NCBI GenBank assembly: GCA_015680685.1
Contig: MNCI01011425.1
Location: forward strand, 69,159-112,382
Source: Gnetum montanum
Taxonomy: Eukaryota > Streptophyta > Gnetopsida > Gnetales > Gnetaceae
Direction: 5' to 3'
Length of the DNA: 43,224 bases
The position numbers were made by a program, and so were the translations under genes. Below are positions 22,912 to 31,741 of this stretch, piece by piece (positions within the stretch are counted from its first letter, which is position 1; each line of letters starts with the position of its first letter). The notes under the pieces are model-generated. The model saw only the letters and a program-made list of their open reading frames with translations, ran no database searches and had not been told where the DNA came from.

Positions 22912-23954
22912 TGATGAGTGGTGAGGTACCTCTACACTCAACCATACGAATATGAGCGTGCACGCGCGATCCGGTCGAACTCCGCAGACTAAATGCCTTA
23001 ACACCACAAGAAACACTTGGGGTTAATCGTTCATTGTCTTCCCAGGCTTGCTTGTAAGTGTCACGGTGTATGGTTAAGCAAGTCTGAGGTATGTGATTTT
23101 TTTGGTATTTTCGGCTTATCTCCGCTACTATCAGGGGAAAGGGTTGAGAAACTAACTAACTCTAACTAATGTCCTAAGTCTAAGTTAACTAGCGTCAACA
23201 TCCGTTCCCACTTACCGAACACACCCTGAACTATGCAACTGTGGCTTACCAAACGCTAATCGTTACTGGGATCACCACACGTAACGTAAGTGCTCAAAGT
23301 GGTCGTACTGAGGCACCTATTTAGCTTAAGTGTGATAAGCAGCCGATTCCTTAGCTAGCCGTACACACCCGTGGGTGCTCATAACTAAGTCGTACTTATC
23401 ACACGTTCTAGCCTAGCAATGAGCAGCCGATTCCTCAACTAGCTGTACACATCGGACTACTACTGGGATTACCAAGCGCAGAATCCTGGAATACGCTACT
23501 GGGTTACCAAGCAGCCAATGCTCGTAATTGAGTCGTACTCATGCATTGCGTCAAGCAGCCGATTCCTTGACTAGCCGTACACGTCCGTAGACGCTCGTAA
23601 TCAAGTCGTACGTGAACGCACTAGGAAAGTAGTAAATGAAAGCAGTAAATAAAGCCACGTGCTGCAAGGTTTATCCAATCAAGTTCGTCTTTATTGTCGT
23701 ACACAACTTGGGTTCAGGTTACAAGCTACTCGAATAAAGAGCCGTTCACTCTAGGACTCCTACTGTGGGCACATGGGTAAAATTCTAACTCTGGAGTGAT
23801 CAATCTGCTAGAGCTTCGCTACTTCTAGCCAGGATTTGGAAATGAAGGGAGTGCCGCCTCTTATTTATAGATATGGTGGCGGACCGCGATATCGCATACG
23901 CGATATCGCAGGAACAGACGCGATATCGCGACGCATGCAGGTCGTGTCTCATCA
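22912..23954 (-). repeat. Young element, 3' LTR (1043 bp)
   Basis: It begins TGATGAGTGGTGAGG and ends GTGTCTCATCA on the plus strand, with 7-bp perfect terminal inverted repeats. It carries the same U3 palindrome (one mismatch), TATA box and three U5 modules (23330-23404, 23416-23549, 23547-23620) as the 5' LTR. Confidence 0.92.
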
Positions 23955-23970
23955 TACCCCCATGACTGAA
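23955..23970 (-). promoter_or_regulatory. Polypurine tract
   Basis: The minus strand reads TTCAGTCATGGGGGTA directly before the 3' LTR, the position where plus-strand DNA synthesis is primed. AGTCATGGGGG occurs three more times on the same strand inside the element (24548-24558, 25979-25989, 27259-27269). Confidence 0.75.
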
Positions 23971-25959
23971 TGAAAACTCGTCCTCGAGTTCCTTACAATG
24001 ATATCAGGTAGGTATGGGATTATTAGGGGAAATGGAACTAATGGGATGACATGTGAACGGTCTTTATTACAAGACTTGACAAAAACTGGTGTTCATGACA
24101 ACATGGGTGAACACCTTATTACAATGACATCAGGCCACAGTTGGCAGCTGAGAGAAAAGAGGAGAGAGAATAGAAGAGAAGAAGAGAGAAGAGTCTTGTT
24201 GCTGCCAACGCCTAGATTGCGCCTTTCGTTGTCCATCTGTAAGCGCATTATCAATTCCACTCCTTGCATGCTGCTTCAGCGCTGCTCCATTCCAAGTGTT
24301 TGCTCCAGATCCATTCCGTTGTTGTATGATTGCCATCTGCACACACAACACAATCATATATTAGCAAGGGTAATTGAATCATTAAGTAAAGCATACCTTG
24401 CTTCGGTTTAGGTTCATTGGCTAAGTTGTGGTATGGCTGATATGGATCTAGGAAAATGTAGATGATGACTACCGAAGGTGTAGGGGTTAGGAAGAGAAAC
24501 GAAAAAATCCGGGGCTTAGGATAAAAATCGAAAAATCAGGCCCCGTACCCCCATGACTAATCGCGAACCTCCGGTAGCGTTAGAGTGGAAAAAGAAAAGG
24601 AGTAGGAAGGAGAGGTAAAAAGGGACAACTATGACATCTGTGAAAGGGATGTCATGATGGAAATGAACAAAAATGAGAACTAATTGCAAAACGTTAAGGA
24701 AAAGAAGTTAACTAAGGTTCCAAATAGGAATGACAATGGGTCCTCCCCAAAGCAGGCTCATGCCCGTAATGCCCTGACAATCCCACATTCAAAGAGTCTG
24801 TAGGTACTGGGAATGTCCTTTGGAACAGGAGTTAAAGTCTTTACCGGAAGAATTTACCAAAAAGAAAACAAAGCATCAACCAAAATATACACTAATGATA
24901 CAATCGGCAATGAGGTGAACAATGGAGAGAAGGATGGAAAGAAGAGAAGTGGAATGGAATCCCAAGAACAAGGTGGTGTACAGCCCCTTGTGTGTTTGAT
25001 GATTAATGTGACTTGGCGAATCTCATTCCAACTCTGGCTCAAACCAATCACTTCCAATGACTTCGCATCAATGCATTGGGTCAAGCCATCCACTTGGGTA
25101 ACAAGGATGCATCTTCAAGAGTCACCACCATTCCAACGAAACAAAGGAGAGAATGGGAAGCGAGAAGGGCCTTAGTTAGAGGGAACACTTTGGTTCCATA
25201 ACCAGTACTTGCAGCCCAAATTTTATTTCGTCTGAGGGGTGTGCTTTGAATCCTCACTTTTGCTCCTCTTTTTTTTCTCTCTCTTTTTTTTTTTTCTTTT
25301 TTTTTGTGTTTTGTGTTTTTATGCGTGGGGACCACACCATGCAAAGACTTCTTTATTTTTATTGTCTCAGCTTCCGATTATTGGGTTACATCGGAACGGT
25401 AAGAAAACCCAAGAAGAAAACATCCAAGCACCCAAGTGAATGACCAACACAAGAGCACCAAGTTCCCTTGAAGTCACACCCTTTTCAAATCCTTGAGTCC
25501 TTCCTTAGTTTGAGAAATGCCCAGTCACTGGTTCGTTAAAGTTCTTATTGGAAGGGAACTGTACATTTCCAAGCCAAGGGAAACCATAGACTTGATGGAT
25601 GGATGGATGAAGTGATCTCATTGCCTGCCATATCAAAAGAACATACCTTAGTATCAACAATGTAACTTAAAGGTAAAAACCAAACATTAGCAATTAATGA
25701 AAAACAGTTCATCCCATCGGCCCGAACACTTATTGGGTGACGAATTTACATGATGGAACACACACACACACACACACACACAAAAAGATAGAAAAATATA
25801 ACGATGTTGTAAAACAAAAACAAGAAAAGTTAAAGAAATTTGTAAAACAAAAATTAGAAAAGTTAAAGAAATTGTAAAACAAAAATGTGAAAAACAAAAA
25901 CGTTGTAAAACAAAAATGTGTAAAACAAAAACTGAAAAAGAACTGAGGGCCCCATATGA
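23971..25959 (-). other. Young element, 3' non-coding region
   Basis: About 2 kb between the gag-protease stop and the polypurine tract. Read on the minus strand it aligns in patches with the pol-to-extra-ORF spacer of elements 1 and 2 (AACTAAGGCCCT, CATTGGAAGTG and GGCATGAGCCT blocks). It ends where their extra ORF would start, so that ORF is missing. It holds a (CA)n microsatellite at 25758-25782, a T-rich run at 25268-25315, and an A-rich irregular array with unit GTAAAACAAAAA at 25808-25934. Open frames here, such as 23998-24411 plus, have no recognisable content. Confidence 0.65.
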
Positions 25960-28900
25960 TTAGCATAGGTGGCCATCTCCCCCATGACTGAGTTGTGAGG
26001 GAGAGATCCGAAGTAGTGAGCGCCTATTTGAATTTCTAAGCAGTGCCCAACTTCTCCCAATTGATGATCTTAAATTCAGGGGTGGAAGTTGGCGACGCTC
26101 ACGTTCCAATGTGTCTATGCCACGGTTGTTGGCATGAGTTGCCTCAGTTCGTTCCATGCATATTTGTTTGCTCTTATGAGAAGCTGTCAACCACGGGGTG
26201 TCTACTACTTCTTGTGTGGTTGCTACATACAGGCATCTTTGTTGCAGAGTTTCCTGGGCACACCTGTGACATGGAGACATTTCCTCCGTGTCATCACCCG
26301 ATGAATCACTGTATGTGATGCATGGAACTATCCTCTTCTCGATCTTTCCACATATGTTTATCTTGGAGATTTCCAAGGAAAGATCACGGATCCTAAGGCA
26401 TGCATCTACTGTGCTTAGCCATGCCCTTCCCATTATAATTGGGAAGTCCCCTTCGTTGTTGTTAACATCGATCACTAGGAAGTCTGCTGGGTAGGACCAA
26501 CCACACACAGTGGTGATAACGTCCTCCACCAAACCCAATGGGATGGCAATGGACTGGTCTGCCAGCTCCAGTTGAATGTTGCTCTTCTTAAGTTGGGGCA
26601 GGTTCCAGGCGTGATACATCTTTCGCGAAATTAAGTTGACTCCGGAACCTGAGTCAAGAAGAGCTCGATGTGGCGCATTCCCAGCGATCTGCAAATGAAT
26701 AAAGGGACTCCCAGGGTCAGTTAGTTTCCTGGGAAGGTGGCCTACCTTGATCCAGTCAGTTACGGTATGTGTTAGCATAACCGTATGCGTTACATTCCCT
26801 TGGACTGAAGGGTGCTCCGAAGTGTTAGTAGTTAGAGGCCTATACATATACCCGTCCGCTTGTTGTTGCGAGAGCCTATCCGGGCTCCTAGTTCTGAAAA
26901 AGGGTCTCCTTTTTGTACAGTTATCGCCAGAACTAGTGTCCGGTTGGATATTTACACTCTGAATATTTACAGATCTCGCGGCGTGACGTTGCTGCGGTTG
27001 GGTAGGTAATTCCCCTTGCATTGTTGGAGCAGGAGGTGTTATGGGAACTACTTGAGGAAAAGGTGCGGGTGGAGTTAGAGGATGGACAGAATGTGGAATG
27101 TCTCCCGGAGGAGAAGGAGTCCTTCTGAAGTACTCCCGAGCGTAGTAGTGACGGCGTGGAGTGTGACTCATAGCGTCACCTGGAGAAACTGGCTGCTGCA
27201 CATAATAACCATAAGGATCAGGCTGCCGGTAAGGGTATCGATGTGTTGGCTGTGGCATCCCCCATGACTGTGGGTATTGCCACTGCTGATGTTGCTCGAT
27301 GGGCTGCGGAGGTGTTCCACTTGGATAATACGTCAAGGGTTGGTGGAACTGCCTCGGGTTACCTTGTGGATAAGGTAACCTTCTGGGTGTTTGCCGTTGA
27401 TTAAGTCTTGGATTTAATGCATACACCCCAGACTCCTGCAGATGTGAGATAATTGGACAACATCCCTTAGGATGGTCATAATAGCAGACCTCACATCCAC
27501 CGTCATTGTCTGAATCAGAATTTTCAGCCTCATCGGAGTTAGAGATTTTTCCCTTACCCTTGTTATGTGCAGGGTTAAAGTTTCTCCGCTTGTCTTTGCT
27601 TTTATCACTACTTTGCTCATCCTTAGACTCTTCTACAATTTTCAGGACTGTTTCTATTCGTGAGTCTAAGGAATCCCACATTTGGTCTACCTTAGCCGAT
27701 ACCTCCGTTGTTAACTTTTGGATCGGCACAGTTTTCCTGTTCACCAACTCTTCGAGTGGTGACTCATCCTCCTCATCACAGAATTTCACTCCCTTCTTAC
27801 GAAGGGAGGGATCACGGTTGTATTCCTCCGCACTTTCTCTTTTCCGTAGCTCACCCTCTTCTTGCGCTACTTGTTCCAACAATACTTCAACTTCATGGGC
27901 TCTTAGTTGGGAGAGTCTCCCTTGGGCGTAAGTCCCAAGAGTTCTTCTCGTTTCATTTCGTAGCCCATCCACGAGGTGGCGAAGTTGATCCCGCTTAGCG
28001 TACCCATGGCCCGGGCAACGATGTAGCAATGTGTAGTAACGGGCCATGGCAGCATCCAAGGATTCATGAGCTCCTTGTTTCCAGCCTTGGATCTGCTTAC
28101 GCAAGTTAGACACTCTGGAGTACGTTTGATATTTGTTGTTGAACAATTCAAGCATCGTACTCCACCTCCTGATGGTTTCCGGTTCTAAGGACCGGTACCA
28201 GCTTTCTGCTTCTTTAGTGAGTGTCCTTGGGAACAACTTGAGTTTCTGCCACTCATTGTCTATGTTCTGCAAGGCACAGGCATCGTGGAATGCCTGTAAA
28301 TGATGTTGAGGATCAGCGTTGTATCCCCCTTCAAAACGTGGGATATTATTTATGTCCAAACGCTTGATCCTACTGTCTTTTAAATGCCTTGTGGGAATCC
28401 TAACTGCCTCTCTAATATCAAGCATACTTCGGGTTGCGAATAGGGGTTCGTCATGATCATCTCTTTCATGACGTCTGTGATGTCTACGTGGTGGTTCCCT
28501 ATTCTCCCTACGTCCTTGCCCTTGTCCTAACTCCTCTCGACCTTCCTGTCGAGGCATTTCATCTCTTTTACCTTTACTCTCCGCGTTATGCTCATGGTGG
28601 CTGCGCCCAGATGTGGAAGGAGAGGGTGAATGATGAGATGAAGGAGAAGAAGAAGGGGATCCATCACCATGGTGATGTTTCTTGCCTTCTCTTCGGCTGC
28701 TTCGGCCCCGATCGTTGTGACGATCAACGAGTCCGTCATTAGTGTGAGTAGTTGTTCCTGCCGTGAACAGCTGGTGCTCACGGGGATCAGAGCCTGGAAT
28801 ATGTATCGTTGATCTAAGGCCCTGATGCCTAACCTCTTCACTAGAGTGAGGAGGAGGAACATCATTTTCTAAGAAACCCATCGTGAGGGGTTCCTCTTCT

Positions 28901-29304
28901 CCTATTTCACTAATGACGTGGGGAACCTTGCCCTTCAGTAGTGAATGTTGGCTCTCCTGCCTTGCATCCCGAATACGTTGGGCATTTGTGGGATGATAAT
29001 CCCTTGTATCATGGTCATCCAAAACGTATTCTGCGAACAGCTCATGCATGCCAATCCGTACCAAGGCACGGAAAAGCATGTTGGGAGCAGATCGATCTGG
29101 GGGTAACACGATGTTACCTTGCATGTCTCTCCACCGCAGTTGCTCATCTTGATGGAAAACAAAGGTAAAATCCGGCACATACTCATCGGGATGAGTATAT
29201 GTGACCTTAGATTGTTGAGGACATGGTTGATCTCGGTTATGCGTATGATGCTGACTTTCTCCTGTATTGTCCTTAGGTGAGTTGATTTCGTGAGAAGAAG
29301 CCAT
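25960..29304 (-). CDS. Gag-protease polyprotein with a pol C-terminal remnant
   Basis: An uninterrupted 1114-residue frame from ATG (MASSHEINSP). Order: N-terminal region with FTFVFHQDEQLRWRDMQGN (about 50-68); an Arg/His/Ser-rich basic stretch (about 190-290); retrotransposon gag core (about 300-470: QKLKLFPRTLTKEAESWYRS, FNNKYQTYS, LRHLVDGL); a Glu/Lys-rich segment; a zinc knuckle near 605 (CEVCYYDHPKGC, spacing C-X2-C-X3-H-X3-C, shorter than the usual C-X2-C-X4-H-X4-C); a Pro/Gln/Tyr-rich linker; and an aspartic protease with active-site LLDSGSG (Asp about 884) and PIIMGRAWL (about 950). The last residues (SQLSHGGDGHLC) match the end of element 1's pol, so the frame was made by in-frame loss of RT-RH-INT. 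It would form particles and process itself but cannot copy or integrate. Confidence 0.92.
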   Translation of the reverse strand: MASSHEINSPKDNTGESQHHTHNRDQPCPQQSKVTYTHPDEYVPDFTFVFHQDEQLRWRDMQGNIVLPPDRSAPNMLFRALVRIGMHELFAEYVLDDHDTRDYHPTNAQRIRDARQESQHSLLKGKVPHVISEIGEEEPLTMGFLENDVPPPHSSEEVRHQGLRSTIHIPGSDPREHQLFTAGTTTHTNDGLVDRHNDRGRSSRREGKKHHHGDGSPSSSPSSHHSPSPSTSGRSHHEHNAESKGKRDEMPRQEGREELGQGQGRRENREPPRRHHRRHERDDHDEPLFATRSMLDIREAVRIPTRHLKDSRIKRLDINNIPRFEGGYNADPQHHLQAFHDACALQNIDNEWQKLKLFPRTLTKEAESWYRSLEPETIRRWSTMLELFNNKYQTYSRVSNLRKQIQGWKQGAHESLDAAMARYYTLLHRCPGHGYAKRDQLRHLVDGLRNETRRTLGTYAQGRLSQLRAHEVEVLLEQVAQEEGELRKRESAEEYNRDPSLRKKGVKFCDEEDESPLEELVNRKTVPIQKLTTEVSAKVDQMWDSLDSRIETVLKIVEESKDEQSSDKSKDKRRNFNPAHNKGKGKISNSDEAENSDSDNDGGCEVCYYDHPKGCCPIISHLQESGVYALNPRLNQRQTPRRLPYPQGNPRQFHQPLTYYPSGTPPQPIEQHQQWQYPQSWGMPQPTHRYPYRQPDPYGYYVQQPVSPGDAMSHTPRRHYYAREYFRRTPSPPGDIPHSVHPLTPPAPFPQVVPITPPAPTMQGELPTQPQQRHAARSVNIQSVNIQPDTSSGDNCTKRRPFFRTRSPDRLSQQQADGYMYRPLTTNTSEHPSVQGNVTHTVMLTHTVTDWIKVGHLPRKLTDPGSPFIHLQIAGNAPHRALLDSGSGVNLISRKMYHAWNLPQLKKSNIQLELADQSIAIPLGLVEDVITTVCGWSYPADFLVIDVNNNEGDFPIIMGRAWLSTVDACLRIRDLSLEISKINICGKIEKRIVPCITYSDSSGDDTEEMSPCHRCAQETLQQRCLYVATTQEVVDTPWLTASHKSKQICMERTEATHANNRGIDTLERERRQLPPLNLRSSIGRSWALLRNSNRRSLLRISPSQLSHGGDGHLC

Positions 29305-29431
29305 TTCTATTGGTGTGCTAACTTCACCGTTATTTATTGTTCTTGATTAACTGATTAACCCTAAGGTTCGTTTTAAGCTCACAACGATGTGAGTGATATC
29401 CCTTATGTTAAATTGGCGAAAAAACACTTAG
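29305..29431 (-). other. Young element, leader between primer site and gag ATG
   Basis: Short untranslated stretch of 127 nt. Including R and U5, the 5' leader of the transcript would be about 1.06 kb, very long before the first gag codon. No upstream ORF of note is seen here. Confidence 0.6.
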
Positions 29432-29449
29432 TCCCCGGCAACGGCGCCA
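29432..29449 (-). promoter_or_regulatory. Primer binding site, perfect tRNA-Asp match
   Basis: The plus strand TCCCCGGCAACGGCGCCA equals the 3' end of plant tRNA-Asp including CCA, so the minus strand is an 18-nt primer site one base after the 5' LTR. tRNA-Asp priming is established for Athila-type elements. This site also fixes the element's orientation and identifies the right LTR as the 5' one. Confidence 0.93.
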
Positions 29450-29868
29450 ATGATGAGTGGCGAGGTACCCCTACACTCCACCATACGAATACGAGCGTAC
29501 ACGCGCGATCCGGTCGAACTCCGCAGACTAAATGCCTTAACGCCACAAGAAACACTTGGGGTTAATCGTTCGTTGTCTTCCCAGGCTTGCTTGTATGTGT
29601 CACGGTGTATGGTTAAGCAAGTCTGAGGTATGTGATTTTTTTGGTATTTTCGGCTTATCTTCTATGCTACCAGGAGAAAGGGTTGAGAAAACTAAACTAA
29701 CTCTAACTAAGATCTAAGTCTAAATTAACTAGCGTCAGCATCCGTTCCCACTTGCCGGACACACCCTGAACTATGCAACTGCAGCTTACCAAACGCTAAT
29801 CGTTACTGGGATCGCCACACGTAACGCAAGTGCTCGAAGTGGTCGTACTGAGGCACCTATTTAGCCTA

Positions 29869-30156
29869 CGTGTGATAAGCAGCCGATTCCTTAGCCAGCC
29901 GTACACACCCGTGGGTGCTCGTAACTAAGTCGTACTTATCACACGATCTAGCCTAGCAATGAGCAGCCGATTCCTCAACTAGCCGTACACATTAGACCCG
30001 GGAGTTACCAAGCGCAGAATCCTGGAATACGCTACTGGGTTACCAAGCATCCAATGCTCGTAATTGAGTCGTACTCATGCATTGCGTCAAGCAGCCGATT
30101 CCTTGACTAGCCGTACACGTCCGTAGACGCTCGTAATCAAGTCGTACTTGAACACA
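29869..30156 (-). repeat. Three structured repeat modules in U5
   Basis: Modules a (29869-29945), b (29956-30085) and c (30083-30156) share the plus-strand order: arm 1, AGCAGCCGATTC, arm 2, AGCCGTACAC, arm 3, GCTCGTAA, arm 2', GTCGTACT, arm 1'. Arms differ between modules but stay complementary. Arm 2/2' is CTTAG/CTAAG, CTCAA/TTGAG and CTTGA/TCAAG. Arm 1/1' is CGTGTGATAAG/CTTATCACACG, GCAATGAG/CTCAT-GCAT-TGC and TGCGTCAAG/CTTGAACACA. Arm 3/3' is CACC/GGTG, CATT/AATG and CGTC/GACG. Module b has a long apical insert. The 3' LTR has the same modules at 23330-23620. Confidence 0.8.
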
Positions 30157-30398
30157 CTAGGAAAGCAGTAAATGAAAGCAGTAAATAAAGCCACATGCTG
30201 CAAGGTTTATGCAATCAAGTTCGTCTTTATTGCCGTACACAACTTGGGTTCAAGTTACAAGCTGCTCGAATAAAGAGCCGTTCACTCTAGGACTCCTACT
30301 GCGGGCACATGGGAAAAATTCTAACTCTGGAGTGATCAATCTGCTAGAGCTTCGCTACTTCTAGCCAGGATTTGGAAATGAAGGGAGTGCCGCCTCTT

Positions 30399-30406
30399 AT
30401 TTATAG
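30399..30406 (-). promoter_or_regulatory. LTR TATA box
   Basis: Sense TATAAATA lies in U3, 84 bp from the LTR start and 13 bp past the 28-bp palindrome. The same box is present in the 3' LTR (near 23863-23870). Confidence 0.7.
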
Positions 30407-30419
30407 ATATGGCGGCGGA

Positions 30420-30447
30420 CTGCGATATCGCGTACGCGATATCGCAG
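30420..30447. promoter_or_regulatory. 28-bp perfect palindrome in U3
   Basis: CTGCGATATCGCGT followed by its exact reverse complement. It sits just upstream of the TATA box in the LTR promoter. The 3' LTR has it with one mismatch (23885-23910 area) and the LTR tip at 1848-1869 has a 22-bp version. A second half-site (GATATCGCG) lies 12 bp away. Probably a dyad protein-binding site in the LTR promoter. Confidence 0.7.
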
Positions 30448-30490
30448 GAACAGACGTGATATCGCGGCGCATGCAGGTCGCGTCTCATCA

Positions 30491-30495
30491 GAGGT
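30491..30495. repeat. Target-site duplication, right copy (GAGGT)
   Basis: Identical to 22907-22911. Confidence 0.9.
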
Positions 30496-31741
30496 CACAT
30501 TGACTAAGGCCTGCCTAGAATGAATTTGTTCCAAGGTGGTCCAAAGTTTAGTTCTTTAGAAATTTAACTTTGATCCTTTCTTGGAATTAGTTCTAGAGAA
30601 AGTCTTCACACAACTGTAGGGCTCTTCCATGTGGCCTATTCTCTTTTCTAGTGGGAGAATGGTACATGGGGGAGACCTATCTCTTTTGGAACAACCAATA
30701 AGGAGATGCCATGGTAAAAATTAAAGACATAACCCTCTCCTACTTAGTTGAGGCCATTGTGGAGGCCCTCAGCTTACTTGACATATGGACAACATTGGCA
30801 AAAAGTTTCCACTCAAGCAAACCTCAATGCTAAAAAGGAATGGGTCCAATGGTGCTATGGGGTGGACTATAAGGAGTATGGTGCACTCACCAAGGTAGAG
30901 AAAGCCTACTTTAAGATCATGGCCTGCCACCTAAACCCAATGGTGAGGCCCAGTAAGGTCATTATCTTGTCCACCTATGCATGCATTGCTCTAAGTAGCA
31001 AGTTCCTTGTCAACCTTGCTTAGCTCATCTTCCTCTAAATTGATAAGTGCTTCAAAGAAAATGAGCAAGGGAAAAAGACACTTCCCTTTCTATGCTTGAT
31101 ACGTAAATTCCACAAGAGGGAAGGCATAGCCCGTTACGCCAATGACACTCTTCATCATGCTTCTACTATGTTGTAGTAGGAGATGATGAAGGACAAGGCA
31201 ACTACTAAGCTCCTAGAGGAGGAGTAGCCACCACCACCACCTACTGATGAAACAACATTAGTGGCTCACATAGCTATTGAACACATGACAAAAGGTTGAG
31301 AACAGTTGCTACAACAATAATAAGAAGAGGCAAGTGGTGGAGAACCATTAGTCAATTGGCCAATGTTGAGACATCTCAACAAAGAAACTAGAATCATAAA
31401 CTAGTTGGAGGAGACTACCTTGCTATTTTCAACCCAACAATGTAGGCACCCACATGAATAAGTCTAAGCATCCAAGAAGTTATGGTGTCCATCCTTGGAC
31501 AACAAGAGTTCCTAGAAATTTCTTGAAATGCAATAACTTTCTAGGTGTGCCTGGAGAAAATGGAGGGGGCTACAATCTCGATGATGCAACACCACCATGG
31601 GTAAGAAACAATGATGGAAGAAATGGCCAATCGAATGGCCAAAGCACTCCATGCTCCTATGGTGGCCATGCTAGATATAGCAGCACTTCAAGATGTGCAA
31701 GCTTCTACAAGAGCAAGAAGCGAGAGACTTAACGTTGTGCA
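30491..31741 (+). pseudogene. Element 2 extra 3' ORF, continuation
   Basis: This continues the reading frame broken at 22911. Recognisable pieces: FNFDPFLELVLEKVFTQL, then after a frameshift the open stretch 30748-31023 (NAKKEWVQWCYGVDYKEYGA, LTKVEKAYFKIMACHLNPMV, KVIILSTYACIALSSKFLVN), then IDKCFKENEQGKKTLPFLC, PPPPPTDE, and a Gln-rich stretch now rich in TAG/TAA. From about 31300 it matches 16060-16490 of element 1. Homology stops at about 31741, a truncation. The product would be a soluble, partly coiled-coil protein; I do not recognise a domain and see no membrane segment. Confidence 0.65.

Larger units (their letters stand above)
22912..30490 (-). mobile_element. Complete non-autonomous LTR retrotransposon with gag-protease only (TR-GAG type)
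   Basis: This is a 7579-bp element in minus orientation: 5' LTR 30490-29451, tRNA-Asp primer site, leader, an intact 1114-codon gag-protease ORF (29304-25960), a 3' non-coding region of about 2 kb, polypurine tract, and 3' LTR 23954-22912. LTRs differ by only a few per cent by eye, LTR ends are TGATGAG/CTCATCA, and the target duplication is perfect. No RT, RNase H, integrase or extra 3' ORF is present. Such gag-only terminal-repeat elements are known in plants as TR-GAG and must use enzymes from an autonomous partner. The kept gag frame suggests it has moved recently by supplying its own capsid. Confidence 0.9.
29451..30490 (-). repeat. Young element, 5' LTR (1040 bp)
   Basis: Sense runs from 30490 (TGATGAGACGCGACC) to 29451 (CCACTCATCA). 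TATA box TATAAATA is at 30406-30399, putting the start of transcription near 30370. An AATAAA signal at 30231-30226 suggests the R/U5 boundary near 30205. U3 is thus short (about 120 bp) and U5 long (about 750 bp). U3 carries a 28-bp perfect palindrome; U5 carries three structured modules (29869-30156). Confidence 0.92.

Noticed and set aside
23998-24411. 137-codon plus-strand frame
   Set aside because: Lies antisense in the 3' non-coding region of the young element; no domain and no support in related copies.
27506-27998. Plus-strand frames of 141 and 96 codons
   Set aside because: Antisense shadows of the intact gag-protease ORF on the minus strand.
29869-30156. CRISPR-like array
   Set aside because: Repeats with intervening sequence look superficially similar, but there are only three, inside plant LTRs, with complementary arms in place of unique spacers.
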